The translations under genes were made by a program, and so were the position numbers. From assembly GCA_963805705.1 (NCBI GenBank), contig CAWDVH010000001.1, positions 1,860,001 to 1,924,000 on the forward strand: 64,000 bases of DNA, written 5' to 3'. The notes beneath the pieces were generated by a model. It did not search any database. It was given only the letters and a program-made list of their open reading frames with translations, and was not told the origin of the DNA. Shown piece after piece: positions 54,458 through 63,334 of this stretch (positions are counted from its first letter, which is position 1; the number at the start of each line of letters is the position of its first letter). The DNA is from CAWDVH01 sp963805705 (GTDB lineage: Bacteria; Actinomycetota; Actinomycetes; Streptosporangiales; Streptosporangiaceae).

Positions 54458-55534
54458 TTACGGGGTGCAGAACGTGACCTCGGGGTAGCGTGGTGACGGC
54501 TGGTCCAGCAGGGCTTGCGGCCTGCCGCGCAGGTGCTGGTCGAAGAAGGCTCGGACGTAGGCGCGGGTGATGTCCAGGGACCGGGCTCCGGACAGGCCGG
54601 CGCCTGTGTCGATGCCGGTCTGATCGGCCAGCAGCGCCAGGTCGGTGAAGGAGGCGTGCACCGCGCCGGCCACCACGAGCCACCGCTTCCAGCCGGTCAG
54701 AAGTTCCCAGTCCCGCTCCCAGGTGATCACGGCGCCTCCGCTTCCCTGGGTGTAGCTGGATTGCTTGCCCAGGAACAGAAATGGCCGGGCCAGGCCCTTG
54801 TCCGGGATCGGGGCGGCAGTGGAGCCGTCCATGTCGATGCCCGCGCGGATGCGCGAGTCGGCCAGCATGGCGGCGATGGCGGCGGCGCCGCCGGCGGAGT
54901 GGCCGGCCATCGCCATCCGGGACGGGTCGATCAGCCCGGCGCCCGGCCAGGCCGCGTGCGCACTGGTCAGCTCGTCGAGCACGAAGCAGACATCCGCGGC
55001 CCGGCCTGCCGCTACCTCCTCCTTCCTGTCCCGCCGGGGTGCCTCACGGGCGAGGCAGGTGGTGACCCGCCCGTCGGGAAAGGCGGTGGCGTGACTCTCG
55101 TACGTATGGTCAATCCCGGCCACCACGTAGCCGTGGCTGGCTAGGTCCTCGGCTAGGGCGGTGAGCGTGCTGCGGGAGTTAGTGAAGCCGGGCGAGAGCA
55201 CGACGAGGGGGAGGCTGCGCTGACGCCCGGCCGGCCTGGCGTCGCTGACCGCGTTGGTCTCAACCGTGCTCAGCGTGTCCTGCGGGATGCCGGTGATCCC
55301 CCTGCTGGTGAGTTGGAGCTCGGACTCCGCTGGCGTCATGTACCGGGCTCGCCGCCCGTCCGACGGTACCGCCGGATACCACAGGGAAACCATCAGTTCC
55401 CGTGCGTTTACCCCCGAGGCCCACGGATCGGGACGGGAGGTGTCGGTCAGCCACGCAGAAGCGGTGCCGGCCGGGTACGGACCGGTCGGCTCAGGCAGGT
55501 ACGGCGTGGGGACCGCGCCCGGTCGGCAGGTCAT
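54458..55534 (-). CDS. Alpha/beta hydrolase, platelet-activating-factor acetylhydrolase-like
   Basis: 358 residues. LWYPAVPSDGRRARYM and PLVVLSPGFTNSRSTLTALAEDLASHGYVV are the family's opening; the nucleophile lies in AMAGHSAGGAAA, the Asp in AGIDMDGS, and the His in GAVHASFTDL. This is the PAF-AH plasma/type II branch, which also includes dienelactone-like esterases and PET-degrading relatives. No clear signal peptide. Substrate likely a short-chain ester. Confidence 0.87.
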   Translation of the reverse strand: MTCRPGAVPTPYLPEPTGPYPAGTASAWLTDTSRPDPWASGVNARELMVSLWYPAVPSDGRRARYMTPAESELQLTSRGITGIPQDTLSTVETNAVSDARPAGRQRSLPLVVLSPGFTNSRSTLTALAEDLASHGYVVAGIDHTYESHATAFPDGRVTTCLAREAPRRDRKEEVAAGRAADVCFVLDELTSAHAAWPGAGLIDPSRMAMAGHSAGGAAAIAAMLADSRIRAGIDMDGSTAAPIPDKGLARPFLFLGKQSSYTQGSGGAVITWERDWELLTGWKRWLVVAGAVHASFTDLALLADQTGIDTGAGLSGARSLDITRAYVRAFFDQHLRGRPQALLDQPSPRYPEVTFCTP

Positions 55535-55612
55535 CGGCGTCTGCTGAAGTTCCCATGCCGCCCATTATCACCGGCCGCCCTCGCGCTCATGAAAAGGCCA
55601 GACGGGTGCGCG

Positions 55613-55723
55613 CTAGGTTGCTAAGAGTCGGGGCCAGCGGCCCACGCCGCAGCCGAGGTCCAGCAGCGAGAGCGGGCGGCAGGCCAGAACACTAACGGCT
55701 GCGTGTCCTACTGTTGAGGCCAT
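55613..55723 (-). pseudogene. Fragment of a SAM-dependent methyltransferase
   Basis: An open frame of 36 codons ends PLSLLDLGCGVGRWPRLLAT, the motif I (SAM-binding) of class I methyltransferases, then a stop at 55613. Nothing that follows restores the rest of the fold. It is probably a relic between the two flanking genes; a functional small protein is unlikely. Confidence 0.5.
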
Positions 55724-55756
55724 GACCGATGCGGAGCGGATCGCGCTGCCGAGCAG

Positions 55757-57211
55757 GTGACGCGGGCAGCCGAAGCGACGCTCAGGAGACGCGCGCTCGC
55801 TCTCATCCTGTCCGCGCAGTTCATGGTCGTGCTCGACTTCAGCATCGTGAACGTGGCCCTGGCGTCCATTCAGCGGGAGCTGCGCTTCCCGGCCTCCTCG
55901 GTGCAGTGGATCGTGACCGGCTACGCGATCGCCTTCGGCGGCCTGCTGATCCTGGGCGGGCGCGCCGCGGACCTGTTCGGCCGGCGGCGGATGTTCATGG
56001 CCGGGCTGCTGGTCTTTTCCGCCGCCTCGCTGGCCGGGGGCCTGGCGCATGATCCGGTGCTGCTGGTCGCCGCTCGCGTCGTGCAGGGCACCGGCGCGGC
56101 GCTGGTCGCCCCCGCGGCGCTCTCGCTGATCACCACGGGCTTTCCCGGCGGGCCGCAGCGGACCAGGGCGCTGGGCCTGTACGGCGCGACCTCATCGATC
56201 GGCTTCGTGGCGGGCCAGGTCCTGGGCGGGATACTCGTCGAGTTCACCAGCTGGCGCGCGGTGTTCCTGGTCAACGTGCCGGCCGGCCTGCTGGCGGTGC
56301 TGCTCGCGCCGCGGCTACTCGCCCCGCGGGTGCTCGCGGTACCGTCGCCCGGCGAGCCGCCCCGCGACCAGCGCAAGCTGGACCTCGGCGGTGCGCTGCT
56401 CATCACCACCACGGTGGCCGCGCTGGTGTTCGCCGTTTCCCAGGGGGACGTGCTGGGCTGGGCTTCCGCGGCCGTGCTGGGCGCGCTGGCCCTGTCGGCC
56501 GCGGCCGGAGCGGCGTTCGCGGTCGTCGAGCGGCACCATCCGGACCCGCTGATCCCGGCCGAGGTGTTCCGCCTGCCGGACCTGCGCAAGGCGGGCAGCA
56601 TCAACGTGCTGCTGGGCCTGTGGAACGCGGGCGAGCTGATCGTCCTGTCGCTCTACCTTCAGCAGGTCCTGCATGACTCGCCGCTGGTGACCGGCCTGGT
56701 CATCGCACCGCAGGGCATCGCCGGCTTCACCGCGGGAGCATCCGGCGCCGCTGCGGCGCGCCGGCTCGGCGTCCGCCGGGTCCTGATCCTGACCACCACC
56801 GTGGTCACGACCGGCTTCCTCATTCTCACCCGGCTGCCGGCCGGCGGCGGCTACGGCCCGGCGCTGGCCGCGGTGACGCTCGTGGGCTTCGGTACCGCCG
56901 GAACCGCGTTCGGCACCATGGTCACCGCCACCCGCGGTATCGCGGATCACGATCAGGGCCTGGTGGGCGGGGTCGTCAACACCAGCCGCCAGGTGGGCGC
57001 CGCCATCGGCGCGGCGCTGCTGCCCGCCGTGGCTGAGGCAGCACCCCATACCGGCGAAACGATAAGCGCGGCAGGCGCCCGGGCCGCCATGCTCACCGCT
57101 GCCCTGGCGGCGGCCCTGGCCGCCATGGTGGCCAGCCGCCGGCCGCCGGGGCGCCTACTTCTTGCGGCGAACCGGGACGCGACGAGCCCCCGCGGCGTGC
57201 CGCCGGGCTAG
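55757..57211 (+). CDS. MFS multidrug exporter, DHA2 (14-helix) type
   Basis: 484 residues from a GTG. DFSIVNVALASIQRELRFP, motif A GGRAADLFGRRR and the antiporter motif C-like GFVAGQVLGGILVEFTSWR define the drug:H+ antiporter 2 family, with about 14 helices. It exports toxic or secondary-metabolite compounds. No TetR regulator adjoins. Its 3' end overlaps the convergent carbonic-anhydrase-like gene by 57 bases. Confidence 0.88.
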   Translation: MTRAAEATLRRRALALILSAQFMVVLDFSIVNVALASIQRELRFPASSVQWIVTGYAIAFGGLLILGGRAADLFGRRRMFMAGLLVFSAASLAGGLAHDPVLLVAARVVQGTGAALVAPAALSLITTGFPGGPQRTRALGLYGATSSIGFVAGQVLGGILVEFTSWRAVFLVNVPAGLLAVLLAPRLLAPRVLAVPSPGEPPRDQRKLDLGGALLITTTVAALVFAVSQGDVLGWASAAVLGALALSAAAGAAFAVVERHHPDPLIPAEVFRLPDLRKAGSINVLLGLWNAGELIVLSLYLQQVLHDSPLVTGLVIAPQGIAGFTAGASGAAAARRLGVRRVLILTTTVVTTGFLILTRLPAGGGYGPALAAVTLVGFGTAGTAFGTMVTATRGIADHDQGLVGGVVNTSRQVGAAIGAALLPAVAEAAPHTGETISAAGARAAMLTAALAAALAAMVASRRPPGRLLLAANRDATSPRGVPPG

Positions 57212-57694
57212 CTCACGATAGATCTCCGGATTGGAATCCACCCACTCCTTGGCCCGCCCGGTGACCTCACCGACGATCTTGGCGGGGACCCCGACGGCCA
57301 GCATGCCATCGGGGATGGTCATCCCCGGCGGCACGGTGCAGCCGGCCGCGACCAGGGCGCGGCGGCCGATGATCGCCCCGTCGAGCACCGTGGCGCCGTT
57401 GCCGACGAGTGCCTCCGTCGCGATGAACGCGCTGTGGACCACGCACAGGTGGCCGATGGTCGCGCCCTCGCCGATCTCGGTGACGGGATCGGGACCGCCG
57501 TGCAGGACCGAGCCATCCTGCACGTTGGCGCCCTGCCGCACGATAATCGTCCCGAAGTCGCCCCGCAGCACGGCCCCGTACCAGACGGAGGCCTCCGCCT
57601 CGACCTGCACGTCCCCAACGAGGGTCGCGGTGGGCGCGATCCATGCCTTCGGGCTGACTACCGGCTTGCGGCCTTCAAAGGAGAACAGTGGCAT
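57155..57694 (-). CDS. Gamma-class carbonic anhydrase-like hexapeptide protein
   Basis: 179 residues from the ATG at 57694. Left-handed beta-helix repeats (VVSPKAWIAPTATLVGDV, ASVWYGAVLRGD) with the three expected zinc His: in SVLHGG and in IGHLCVVHS. Arg/Asp/Gln residues of the family are kept (LRGDFGTIIVRQGANVQDG). It may hydrate CO2 or be an inactive CaiE/PaaY-like relative. The C-terminal Lys/Arg-rich end (RRVPVRRKK) overlaps the exporter gene. Confidence 0.9.
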   Translation of the reverse strand: MPLFSFEGRKPVVSPKAWIAPTATLVGDVQVEAEASVWYGAVLRGDFGTIIVRQGANVQDGSVLHGGPDPVTEIGEGATIGHLCVVHSAFIATEALVGNGATVLDGAIIGRRALVAAGCTVPPGMTIPDGMLAVGVPAKIVGEVTGRAKEWVDSNPEIYRELARRHAAGARRVPVRRKK

Positions 57695-57795
57695 CGGCCC
57701 ATGATGCACCCATCCCGGCTCAGGGCGCCGGCTGGCTATCATCTCCAGTGAGGCAACCGTCCGTCACCGAGCGCGGCCAGGATAGCGGCGATCAG

Positions 57796-59058
57796 ATGCA
57801 ACCCCAGGATGAATTTGAGGCGATGGCGGCCGTGGAGGCCGCCGCGCAGGCCGCGCAGGCCGGCGCCCAGGAGCTGCGCAACGCGTCCGCTGAAACCCTG
57901 GATGCCACGCTGCGGGCCATGGCCGCCCGGCTGGACAAGTGCGCGGCCGAGGTGGTCGCCGCCAACGAGCAGGACGTACGCGCAGCGCGAGCTGATGGCC
58001 TGCCGGCGGCCTTCGTCGACCGGCTGCTGCTCGATCACGAGCGCGTGCGCGCCATGGCCGGTCAGCTGCTCGCTTTTGCCCGGGTGCCGCCGGAGCCCGC
58101 ATCGCGGTACGTCCGCGACCTGCCGGGAGAGCTGGAACTCCAGGAGTGGCGCAAGCCGGTCGGCGTGATCGGGGCGAATTTCGAGGCCCGGCCGGGCGTG
58201 GTCCTGGATGTCGCGTCGCAGCTGATCAAGTCACGCAATGCCGGTGTCCTGCGCACGGGCTCCAGCGCTCTGGGGTCAGCGGCCGTCCTGCTCGACGAGG
58301 TGGTGGGCCCGGCGCTGCGGGACGCCGGCCTCAGCCCGGACACGATCCAGCTCATCCGCGTTCCCGGCCGCTCCGCCGCCTACGCGCTGGTCCGCCACCC
58401 CCGGCTGCTCCCGCTCGTCATCCTGCGCGGCAGCGGGGAGACGACCAGGGCGCTGGCCCATGAGGGCGCGCTGCACGGCGTCCGGACGCTCGCTCACGCG
58501 GACGGCGGGGCCGTGATCTACATCGATGAGTCCGCGGATCAGGCCCTCGCCGCTCACCTGATCGAGACCAGCCTGGACCGGCTGGGCGTCTGCAACCGGC
58601 TCAATCTGCTCCTGGTGCAGGACACGATCTGGGATGCCACGCTGCCGCGCATAGCCGAGGTCACCGAGCGGCTGGGCGTGGCGATGTCCCTGCCCCCCCA
58701 TGATCGTGCGCTGGGCCACGAGTGGGCCCTGGACATCGGCCACGAGGCGACGATCACGATCGCCCGGGCCGCTGATGCCGTCGCCGCCGCGCAGATCGCT
58801 AACCGGGAGACCTCCGGCCTGGCCGCCTCGGTGGTCGCGGCGGACGCCGGCGCGGCCCGCCGGTTCCTGCGGGCCTACGCAGGGACTGGCGCGTTCTGGA
58901 ACTCCACCCCCCGGCTGCTCGACGGATTCAAGCTGCTGTCGGTACCCGAGACCGGGATCAACATTGATTCGGTGCCCGGCCCGCGCGGCCCGGTCACCTT
59001 CCGGGACCTTTACCTGCGGCAGTATGTCGTCCTGCCGAAGGCCGCCGCGGCCGGCTAG
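57796..59058 (+). CDS. Divergent gamma-glutamyl-phosphate-reductase-like protein (ProA family)
   Basis: 420 residues from the ATG at 57796. ALDH-superfamily fold with KPVGVIGANFEARPGVVLDV and catalytic Cys266 in DRLGVCNRLNLLLV. Usual ProA motifs are changed: the standard SVCN(A/S)xETLLV is VCNRLNLLLV, and the ETGVGNCHVYVD stretch reads HADGGAVIYID. It probably reduces an acyl phosphate to an aldehyde with NADPH, but perhaps not glutamyl phosphate. It faces a ProB-like kinase, sharing the CTAG stop. Housekeeping proBA are expected elsewhere. Confidence 0.75.
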   Translation: MQPQDEFEAMAAVEAAAQAAQAGAQELRNASAETLDATLRAMAARLDKCAAEVVAANEQDVRAARADGLPAAFVDRLLLDHERVRAMAGQLLAFARVPPEPASRYVRDLPGELELQEWRKPVGVIGANFEARPGVVLDVASQLIKSRNAGVLRTGSSALGSAAVLLDEVVGPALRDAGLSPDTIQLIRVPGRSAAYALVRHPRLLPLVILRGSGETTRALAHEGALHGVRTLAHADGGAVIYIDESADQALAAHLIETSLDRLGVCNRLNLLLVQDTIWDATLPRIAEVTERLGVAMSLPPHDRALGHEWALDIGHEATITIARAADAVAAAQIANRETSGLAASVVAADAGAARRFLRAYAGTGAFWNSTPRLLDGFKLLSVPETGINIDSVPGPRGPVTFRDLYLRQYVVLPKAAAAG

Positions 59059-60563
59059 GCGTCGGAATAGACGACCAGCGAGTCCCGGTGAACCGCGTGA
59101 ATATTGCGTGACGCCCGCCGTGCCGCAGGCTCGGTCGGGATCTGGCCCGACCGGAAGCCCCCGTCCAGCAGGACCGCGGCGCACAATTGCGGCTGCGCGT
59201 GCATCAGCGCATCGGTCAGCTCGGTGATTGCGTCCGGCGAGCACTCCGACAGCTGGGCCAGGGCCTGACGGGCGGCCTTAGAGTTACTCCTGACCAGCTC
59301 GCGGCAGTCCGCAAAGCGGTCCGGGTCCACGAGCTTGGGCTCGATCACGATACGCCCCCTGGGACCGGCCGCATTCGCCGTCAGGGAATGCCGAAGCCGG
59401 AAGAGGATCGATATGGCGCTGGATACCTCGCGGGGTGACAGGGCTCGCAAGAGCCGGAGAATCCGGGCGGGCAGGGCCACTGCACCACGGCCGATCACCC
59501 GTTCTGGATGCCGGACATCCACGATCTCGACCACCGCGCCCGGCTCGAACTCGCCGTCTACGCGCTTGACGCCCGACAGGAAGAGCGTGCTGCCCGTGCG
59601 CAGGCTGACCTCGGCATCCCGGTTGACGCAGATCGAGCCCGCGGAATAGGCCATGCCGCCGATCCATCGCTGAGACGGCTCAAGCGTCGTCGCGGTCGCG
59701 CGCACGACCGTCCCCATCCGGGCTCGCGGATTGATGCTCCTGGCCACGACGTCCGGCTCGCGAGCCGAGCCGATGACGCATTCGATGCCGCAGCTGGCCG
59801 CACGGGCGGCGGCGCTCAGCTTGGAGCCCATGCCGCCCCGGCCTGCGCCGATGGCGGAAACCCGCACGGACCTGGCCTCATCGGGAGTCAGCCTCGCAAT
59901 GCGGTCCTGAAAGGATGAGTCGCGATAAGCGGCCCTGACATCGGTCAGGAAGAGCAATCGAGATGCCTGCGCCGCGACGGCAACCGTGACCGCTATCTGA
60001 TCATTGTCAAGGGCGGACATCGGGTCGGTTGTGTCGTTGCCATTGATAATGGGCAGCAGGCCGCGGCCGACGGCCGTCTTGAGGAGGTGGCCCAGATCAC
60101 TCATCGCCCGGGCTGAGTCCAGGTCACTCCTGGACACCAGGACCTGGCCCACCTCAACGCCGACCGCGGCGGCCAGCTGCCGGTAAAGCGCCATGAGCGC
60201 GGGCTGGCCGATCGATGCCGGAAGCGCCATTCCGACGGCCCGCGGCAGGGAATCGGAACCGTCGTAGCGTTCGAGCGTGGTTTTCAGCGCGCCGGCCAGC
60301 TGGTCGTATTCGACGGCGTCTTCCATCGCGGACTTAACCGACTCCACCAGCGATCGAAGGGCCGGCGCTGCCCCCGCGGTCGGCCCTTCAAAGGCGAGCA
60401 GCCGCCGGCCAAGTCGTGCGGCGCCGGAGGTGACGAGGAGCACCTCGTGGCCATCTCGCTGGACGGTCGCGATCTGATTAACCAGGCCGGCAATAACGTC
60501 CAGGGCGAGTCCGTCACCGCTCGCGATGGAACTCGATCCAAGCTTGATTACCAGCCTAGTCAC
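59055..60563 (-). CDS. Divergent glutamate-5-kinase-like protein (ProB family) with extra domains
   Basis: 502 residues against about 370 for ordinary ProB. Amino acid kinase fold: RLVIKLGSSSIASGDG, VTSGAARLG, NGNDTTDPMSALDNDQIA and LTDVRAAY, then GAGRGGMGSKLSAA, and a PUA-like region with GSTLFLSGVKRVDG. Two additions: about 40 residues after the VTSGA motif (near residues 58-100), and about 130 C-terminal residues beyond the PUA domain. It should phosphorylate a carboxylate with ATP. Convergent with the ProA-like gene; the last four bases (CTAG) supply both stops. Confidence 0.75.
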   Translation of the reverse strand: MTRLVIKLGSSSIASGDGLALDVIAGLVNQIATVQRDGHEVLLVTSGAARLGRRLLAFEGPTAGAAPALRSLVESVKSAMEDAVEYDQLAGALKTTLERYDGSDSLPRAVGMALPASIGQPALMALYRQLAAAVGVEVGQVLVSRSDLDSARAMSDLGHLLKTAVGRGLLPIINGNDTTDPMSALDNDQIAVTVAVAAQASRLLFLTDVRAAYRDSSFQDRIARLTPDEARSVRVSAIGAGRGGMGSKLSAAARAASCGIECVIGSAREPDVVARSINPRARMGTVVRATATTLEPSQRWIGGMAYSAGSICVNRDAEVSLRTGSTLFLSGVKRVDGEFEPGAVVEIVDVRHPERVIGRGAVALPARILRLLRALSPREVSSAISILFRLRHSLTANAAGPRGRIVIEPKLVDPDRFADCRELVRSNSKAARQALAQLSECSPDAITELTDALMHAQPQLCAAVLLDGGFRSGQIPTEPAARRASRNIHAVHRDSLVVYSDA

Positions 60564-60599
60564 GGAGTCTCATCAGCAATAAACTGCTCCGGTCGCTCG

Positions 60600-60650
60600 G
60601 CATTAAATAACATTAGCGCACTCTAATAATGAACCTTAAAACCATATCAC
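60600..60650. promoter_or_regulatory. A+T-rich promoter region of the ProB-like gene with ATTAG-N6-CTAAT dyad
   Basis: A patch of about 50 bases of low G+C, unlike its surroundings, lies 40-90 bases upstream of the ProB-like start. It holds ATTAG at 60612-60616 and its complement at 60623-60627. On the minus strand TATTTA-like sequences could act as a -10. Likely promoter and operator. Confidence 0.4.
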
Positions 60651-60767
60651 GGACGCATCTATGAGCACCGGTGCGGAAGTAGAGCCGGGCTCCGGGCTAT
60701 CCAGCCGGCTGCACGAGACGGCTGTGACGCTGTCGCGTCTGACCGGGATCGGTGGGAGGGTGGCCGG

Positions 60768-61730
60768 ATGGGCAGTGCTGAGGTACGGGACGGGGTGTCG
60801 CTGACCAACCTTGACCAGCCGCTGTTCGACGGGGCGGAGGCGGTCAAGCGTGATCTGGTGGACTACCTGGACGCCGTGCGGGACCGGATCATCCCGGGGC
60901 TGCGGGACCGGCCGCTGTCGGTGATCCGGGTACTGCGCGGCCAGGCGCCGTTCATGCAGAAGAACGTCCCGAAGTACACCCCGGACTGGGTGCGGACGGT
61001 GCCGGTATGGGCGGAGGCGTCCCGGCGCGAGGTGTCGTACGCGCTGTGCAACGACCGCCGGACGCTGCTGTGGTTCGCCAACCAGCGCGCCGTGGAGTAC
61101 CACCCGACGCTGGCCCGCATCGATCGGCGGGATCACCCCGACTATCTCATCATGGACATCGACCCGCCGTCGCCGGACGCCTTCGGCCTGGCCGTGCGCG
61201 CCGCCCACCTGGTCCGCCGGGCGCTGGCGGACGCGGGTATGGCGGGCGCGGTCAAGACCAGCGGGGCCAAGGGCGTGCACGTGTTCGTGCCGATGCAGGC
61301 GCAGGTCACCAGCGAGGATGTGGCCGCGGCGACCAGGGCACTGGCCGCGCGGGCCGAACTGCTGGACCCGGTGCTGGCCACCACGGCTTACATCAAGGAA
61401 GATCGCGAAGGCAAGGTCTTCCTGGACTCGACCAGGGCGGGCGGGGCGACCGTGGTGGCGGCGTACAGCCCGCGGATCCGGCCGGGCACGCCGGTGTCGT
61501 TCCCGGTGGCCTGGGATGAGATTGATCACGTCGCGCCCGCCGATTTCACCGTGCGCACGGCCGCGCGGCTGATCGCCGACGGGGATCCGTGGGCCGACCT
61601 GATGCCGGCGCCGCAGCCGCTGAGCGCCGGCCTGATCGAGGAAGGCCGGGCGATTCCGATCGCCAGGGTGCAGGCGATGCACGAGGGCAAGCGGCGAGCC
61701 CGGGCCCGCCGCGACACCACGCCTACGTGA
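60768..61730 (+). CDS. LigD-like polymerase/primase domain protein (stand-alone)
   Basis: 320 residues. Archaeo-eukaryotic-primase-like polymerase domain of NHEJ LigD: metal-binding DxD in YLIMDIDPPSPDAF, nucleotide-contact motif KTSGAKGVHVFVP, and the conserved Asp region VFLDSTRAGG. It lacks the ligase and phosphoesterase domains of full LigD, as do many actinobacterial PolDom proteins. It fills gaps with ribonucleotides at DNA ends. No ku or ligase gene lies in the window. GGGAGG precedes the ATG; stop overlaps the MFS start (GTGA). Confidence 0.9.
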   Translation: MGSAEVRDGVSLTNLDQPLFDGAEAVKRDLVDYLDAVRDRIIPGLRDRPLSVIRVLRGQAPFMQKNVPKYTPDWVRTVPVWAEASRREVSYALCNDRRTLLWFANQRAVEYHPTLARIDRRDHPDYLIMDIDPPSPDAFGLAVRAAHLVRRALADAGMAGAVKTSGAKGVHVFVPMQAQVTSEDVAAATRALAARAELLDPVLATTAYIKEDREGKVFLDSTRAGGATVVAAYSPRIRPGTPVSFPVAWDEIDHVAPADFTVRTAARLIADGDPWADLMPAPQPLSAGLIEEGRAIPIARVQAMHEGKRRARARRDTTPT

Positions 61731-63334
61731 GCGCGCCGGCTCCGACCGGGGAGCATGAGCCGGACGAGAAACGCGGCCCGGAGGGGAAGCCGGGCCCGGA
61801 GGGGAAACCCGGCCCGGACGCAGAGCACGGTCCGGACGGCGAGACCGGCCCGGACGCAGAGACTGGCCCGCGCGGCCTGGCCTCCCTGCAGCCGCTCCGG
61901 CACCGCGGTTTCGCGCTGCTGTGGGGCGCGGGCCTGGTCTCCTACGTCGGCTCCTGGATGCAGACCGTCGCGGTCGGCGCCCTGGTCATCTCCCAGACGG
62001 GGAAAGCGACCTGGGCGGCACTGGTGGCCGCCGGAGCGTTTCTGCCCATCGGTATCTTGTCGCCCATTGGCGGTGCCCTGGCCGATCGGCTGCCCCGCCG
62101 GCCCGTGCTCATCCTCGGGAACCTCGCGGCCACGGCCACCGCCGTCCTGCTCGCCGTGCTCGTGGCGGCGGGTGACACCAACCCGGCCGCACTGGTCGGG
62201 CTCGTCACGGTACAGGGATCGGCGTCCGCGCTGATCGGGCCGTTCCAGCAGGCGATCCTGCCCGACCTGGTGCCGCCGCGGGAGTTCCTGGCCGCCATCT
62301 CGCTGAATTCGGCCCAGTTCAACCTGGGCCGCATCGTGGGACCCGCGCTGGCCGGGGCCACCGTGGCCGCGTTCGGGTACCCGGCGGCGTTCGTGGCGAA
62401 CGCGGCGTCGTTCCTGGCCGTCGTGGTCGCGCTGGCGTTCGTCCGCCTCGCGCCCCCTGGCGGCAGTCACGGCGGCCTGCTCGCCTCGCTGCGGTCGGGC
62501 TTCGGCGCGGCGCGGCGCGAGCCTTCGTGCCGGGCGGCCATCGCCACGATCGCCGTGGTGGCCTTCCTGGCCTCGCCGTTCATTGCCCTGGTGCCGGTGA
62601 TGGCGCACCACCTGACGCACGGCGGCGCCCGGGCTGTCGCGCAGACGACCGCGCTGCTCACCACCGCCCAGGGCCTCGGCGCGGTGGCGGGCGCGCTCGC
62701 CCTCGCGCCGCTGGCCATCCGGCTGGGACGCGGCCGGGTGCTCGCCTGGAGCCTGATCCTGCTTCCGGCGACGCTGATCGCCTACAGCACCGCGCAGTCA
62801 CCCTGGTGGGGCGCGGCGACGCTGTTCTTCGTGGGGCTGGTGTACATCGGCGTGCTGTCCGGGCTCTCGACTGTCGTCCAGCTCCGGGCGCCGAGCGCCT
62901 ACCGGGGCCGGGTACTCAGTTTCTTCCTGGTGGCTCTCGGGGTCGCCTATCCGGTCGGCGCGCTCGTCCAGGGACCGCTGATCGACACGATCGGCGTGGG
63001 CTGGACCATCGCGGGAACGGCCGCGCTGCTGTCGCTGATCATGGTGGTCGTCGTGGCCTGGCGGCCAGGCGTGGCGCGGGCGATCATCAGCGCGCCGGGG
63101 GCTGATCCGGGGTTAGCTGACGACCGCGGGGTCGGGCAGCTCGACGACATCAGCCACCACGCAGGTGATGTTGTCCGGCCCGCCGCCCTCGTTGGCCAGG
63201 GCGATGAGCTGGACGGCCGCCTGCTCGTTATCGGAAACCGAGCTCAGGACCTGATGGATGGCCTCGGCGCGCACGACGGCGGACAGGCCGTCGGAGCACA
63301 AGAGGTAACGGTCGCCGATCTGAGCTTCCCGTAG
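61727..63334 (+). CDS. MFS transporter (DHA3/EntS type) with collagen-like N-terminal repeats
   Basis: 535 residues from a GTG overlapping the LigD-like stop. After the repeat segment (residues 17-50) come about 12 membrane helices: HRGFALLWGAGLVSYVGSWMQ and GGALADRLPRRP are typical of the EntS/DHA3 exporter group. The conserved fold ends near residue 460; about 70 further residues lie antisense to the PP2C gene. One G fewer in the G5 run near 63096 would end the protein at a TAG at 63114-63116, so an indel is possible. Substrate unknown. Confidence 0.82.
   Translation: MSAPAPTGEHEPDEKRGPEGKPGPEGKPGPDAEHGPDGETGPDAETGPRGLASLQPLRHRGFALLWGAGLVSYVGSWMQTVAVGALVISQTGKATWAALVAAGAFLPIGILSPIGGALADRLPRRPVLILGNLAATATAVLLAVLVAAGDTNPAALVGLVTVQGSASALIGPFQQAILPDLVPPREFLAAISLNSAQFNLGRIVGPALAGATVAAFGYPAAFVANAASFLAVVVALAFVRLAPPGGSHGGLLASLRSGFGAARREPSCRAAIATIAVVAFLASPFIALVPVMAHHLTHGGARAVAQTTALLTTAQGLGAVAGALALAPLAIRLGRGRVLAWSLILLPATLIAYSTAQSPWWGAATLFFVGLVYIGVLSGLSTVVQLRAPSAYRGRVLSFFLVALGVAYPVGALVQGPLIDTIGVGWTIAGTAALLSLIMVVVVAWRPGVARAIISAPGADPGLADDRGVGQLDDISHHAGDVVRPAALVGQGDELDGRLLVIGNRAQDLMDGLGAHDGGQAVGAQEVTVADLSFP
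61775..61876 (+). repeat. 18-bp tandem repeat coding GP[ED][GA]xx hexapeptides
   Basis: Five units of 18 bp (61775-61864) plus a partial sixth encode GPEGKP, GPEGKP, GPDAEH, GPDGET, GPDAET and GPRG. The first two units are nearly identical in DNA. It forms an acidic, flexible cytosolic head on the MFS protein. Confidence 0.85.
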
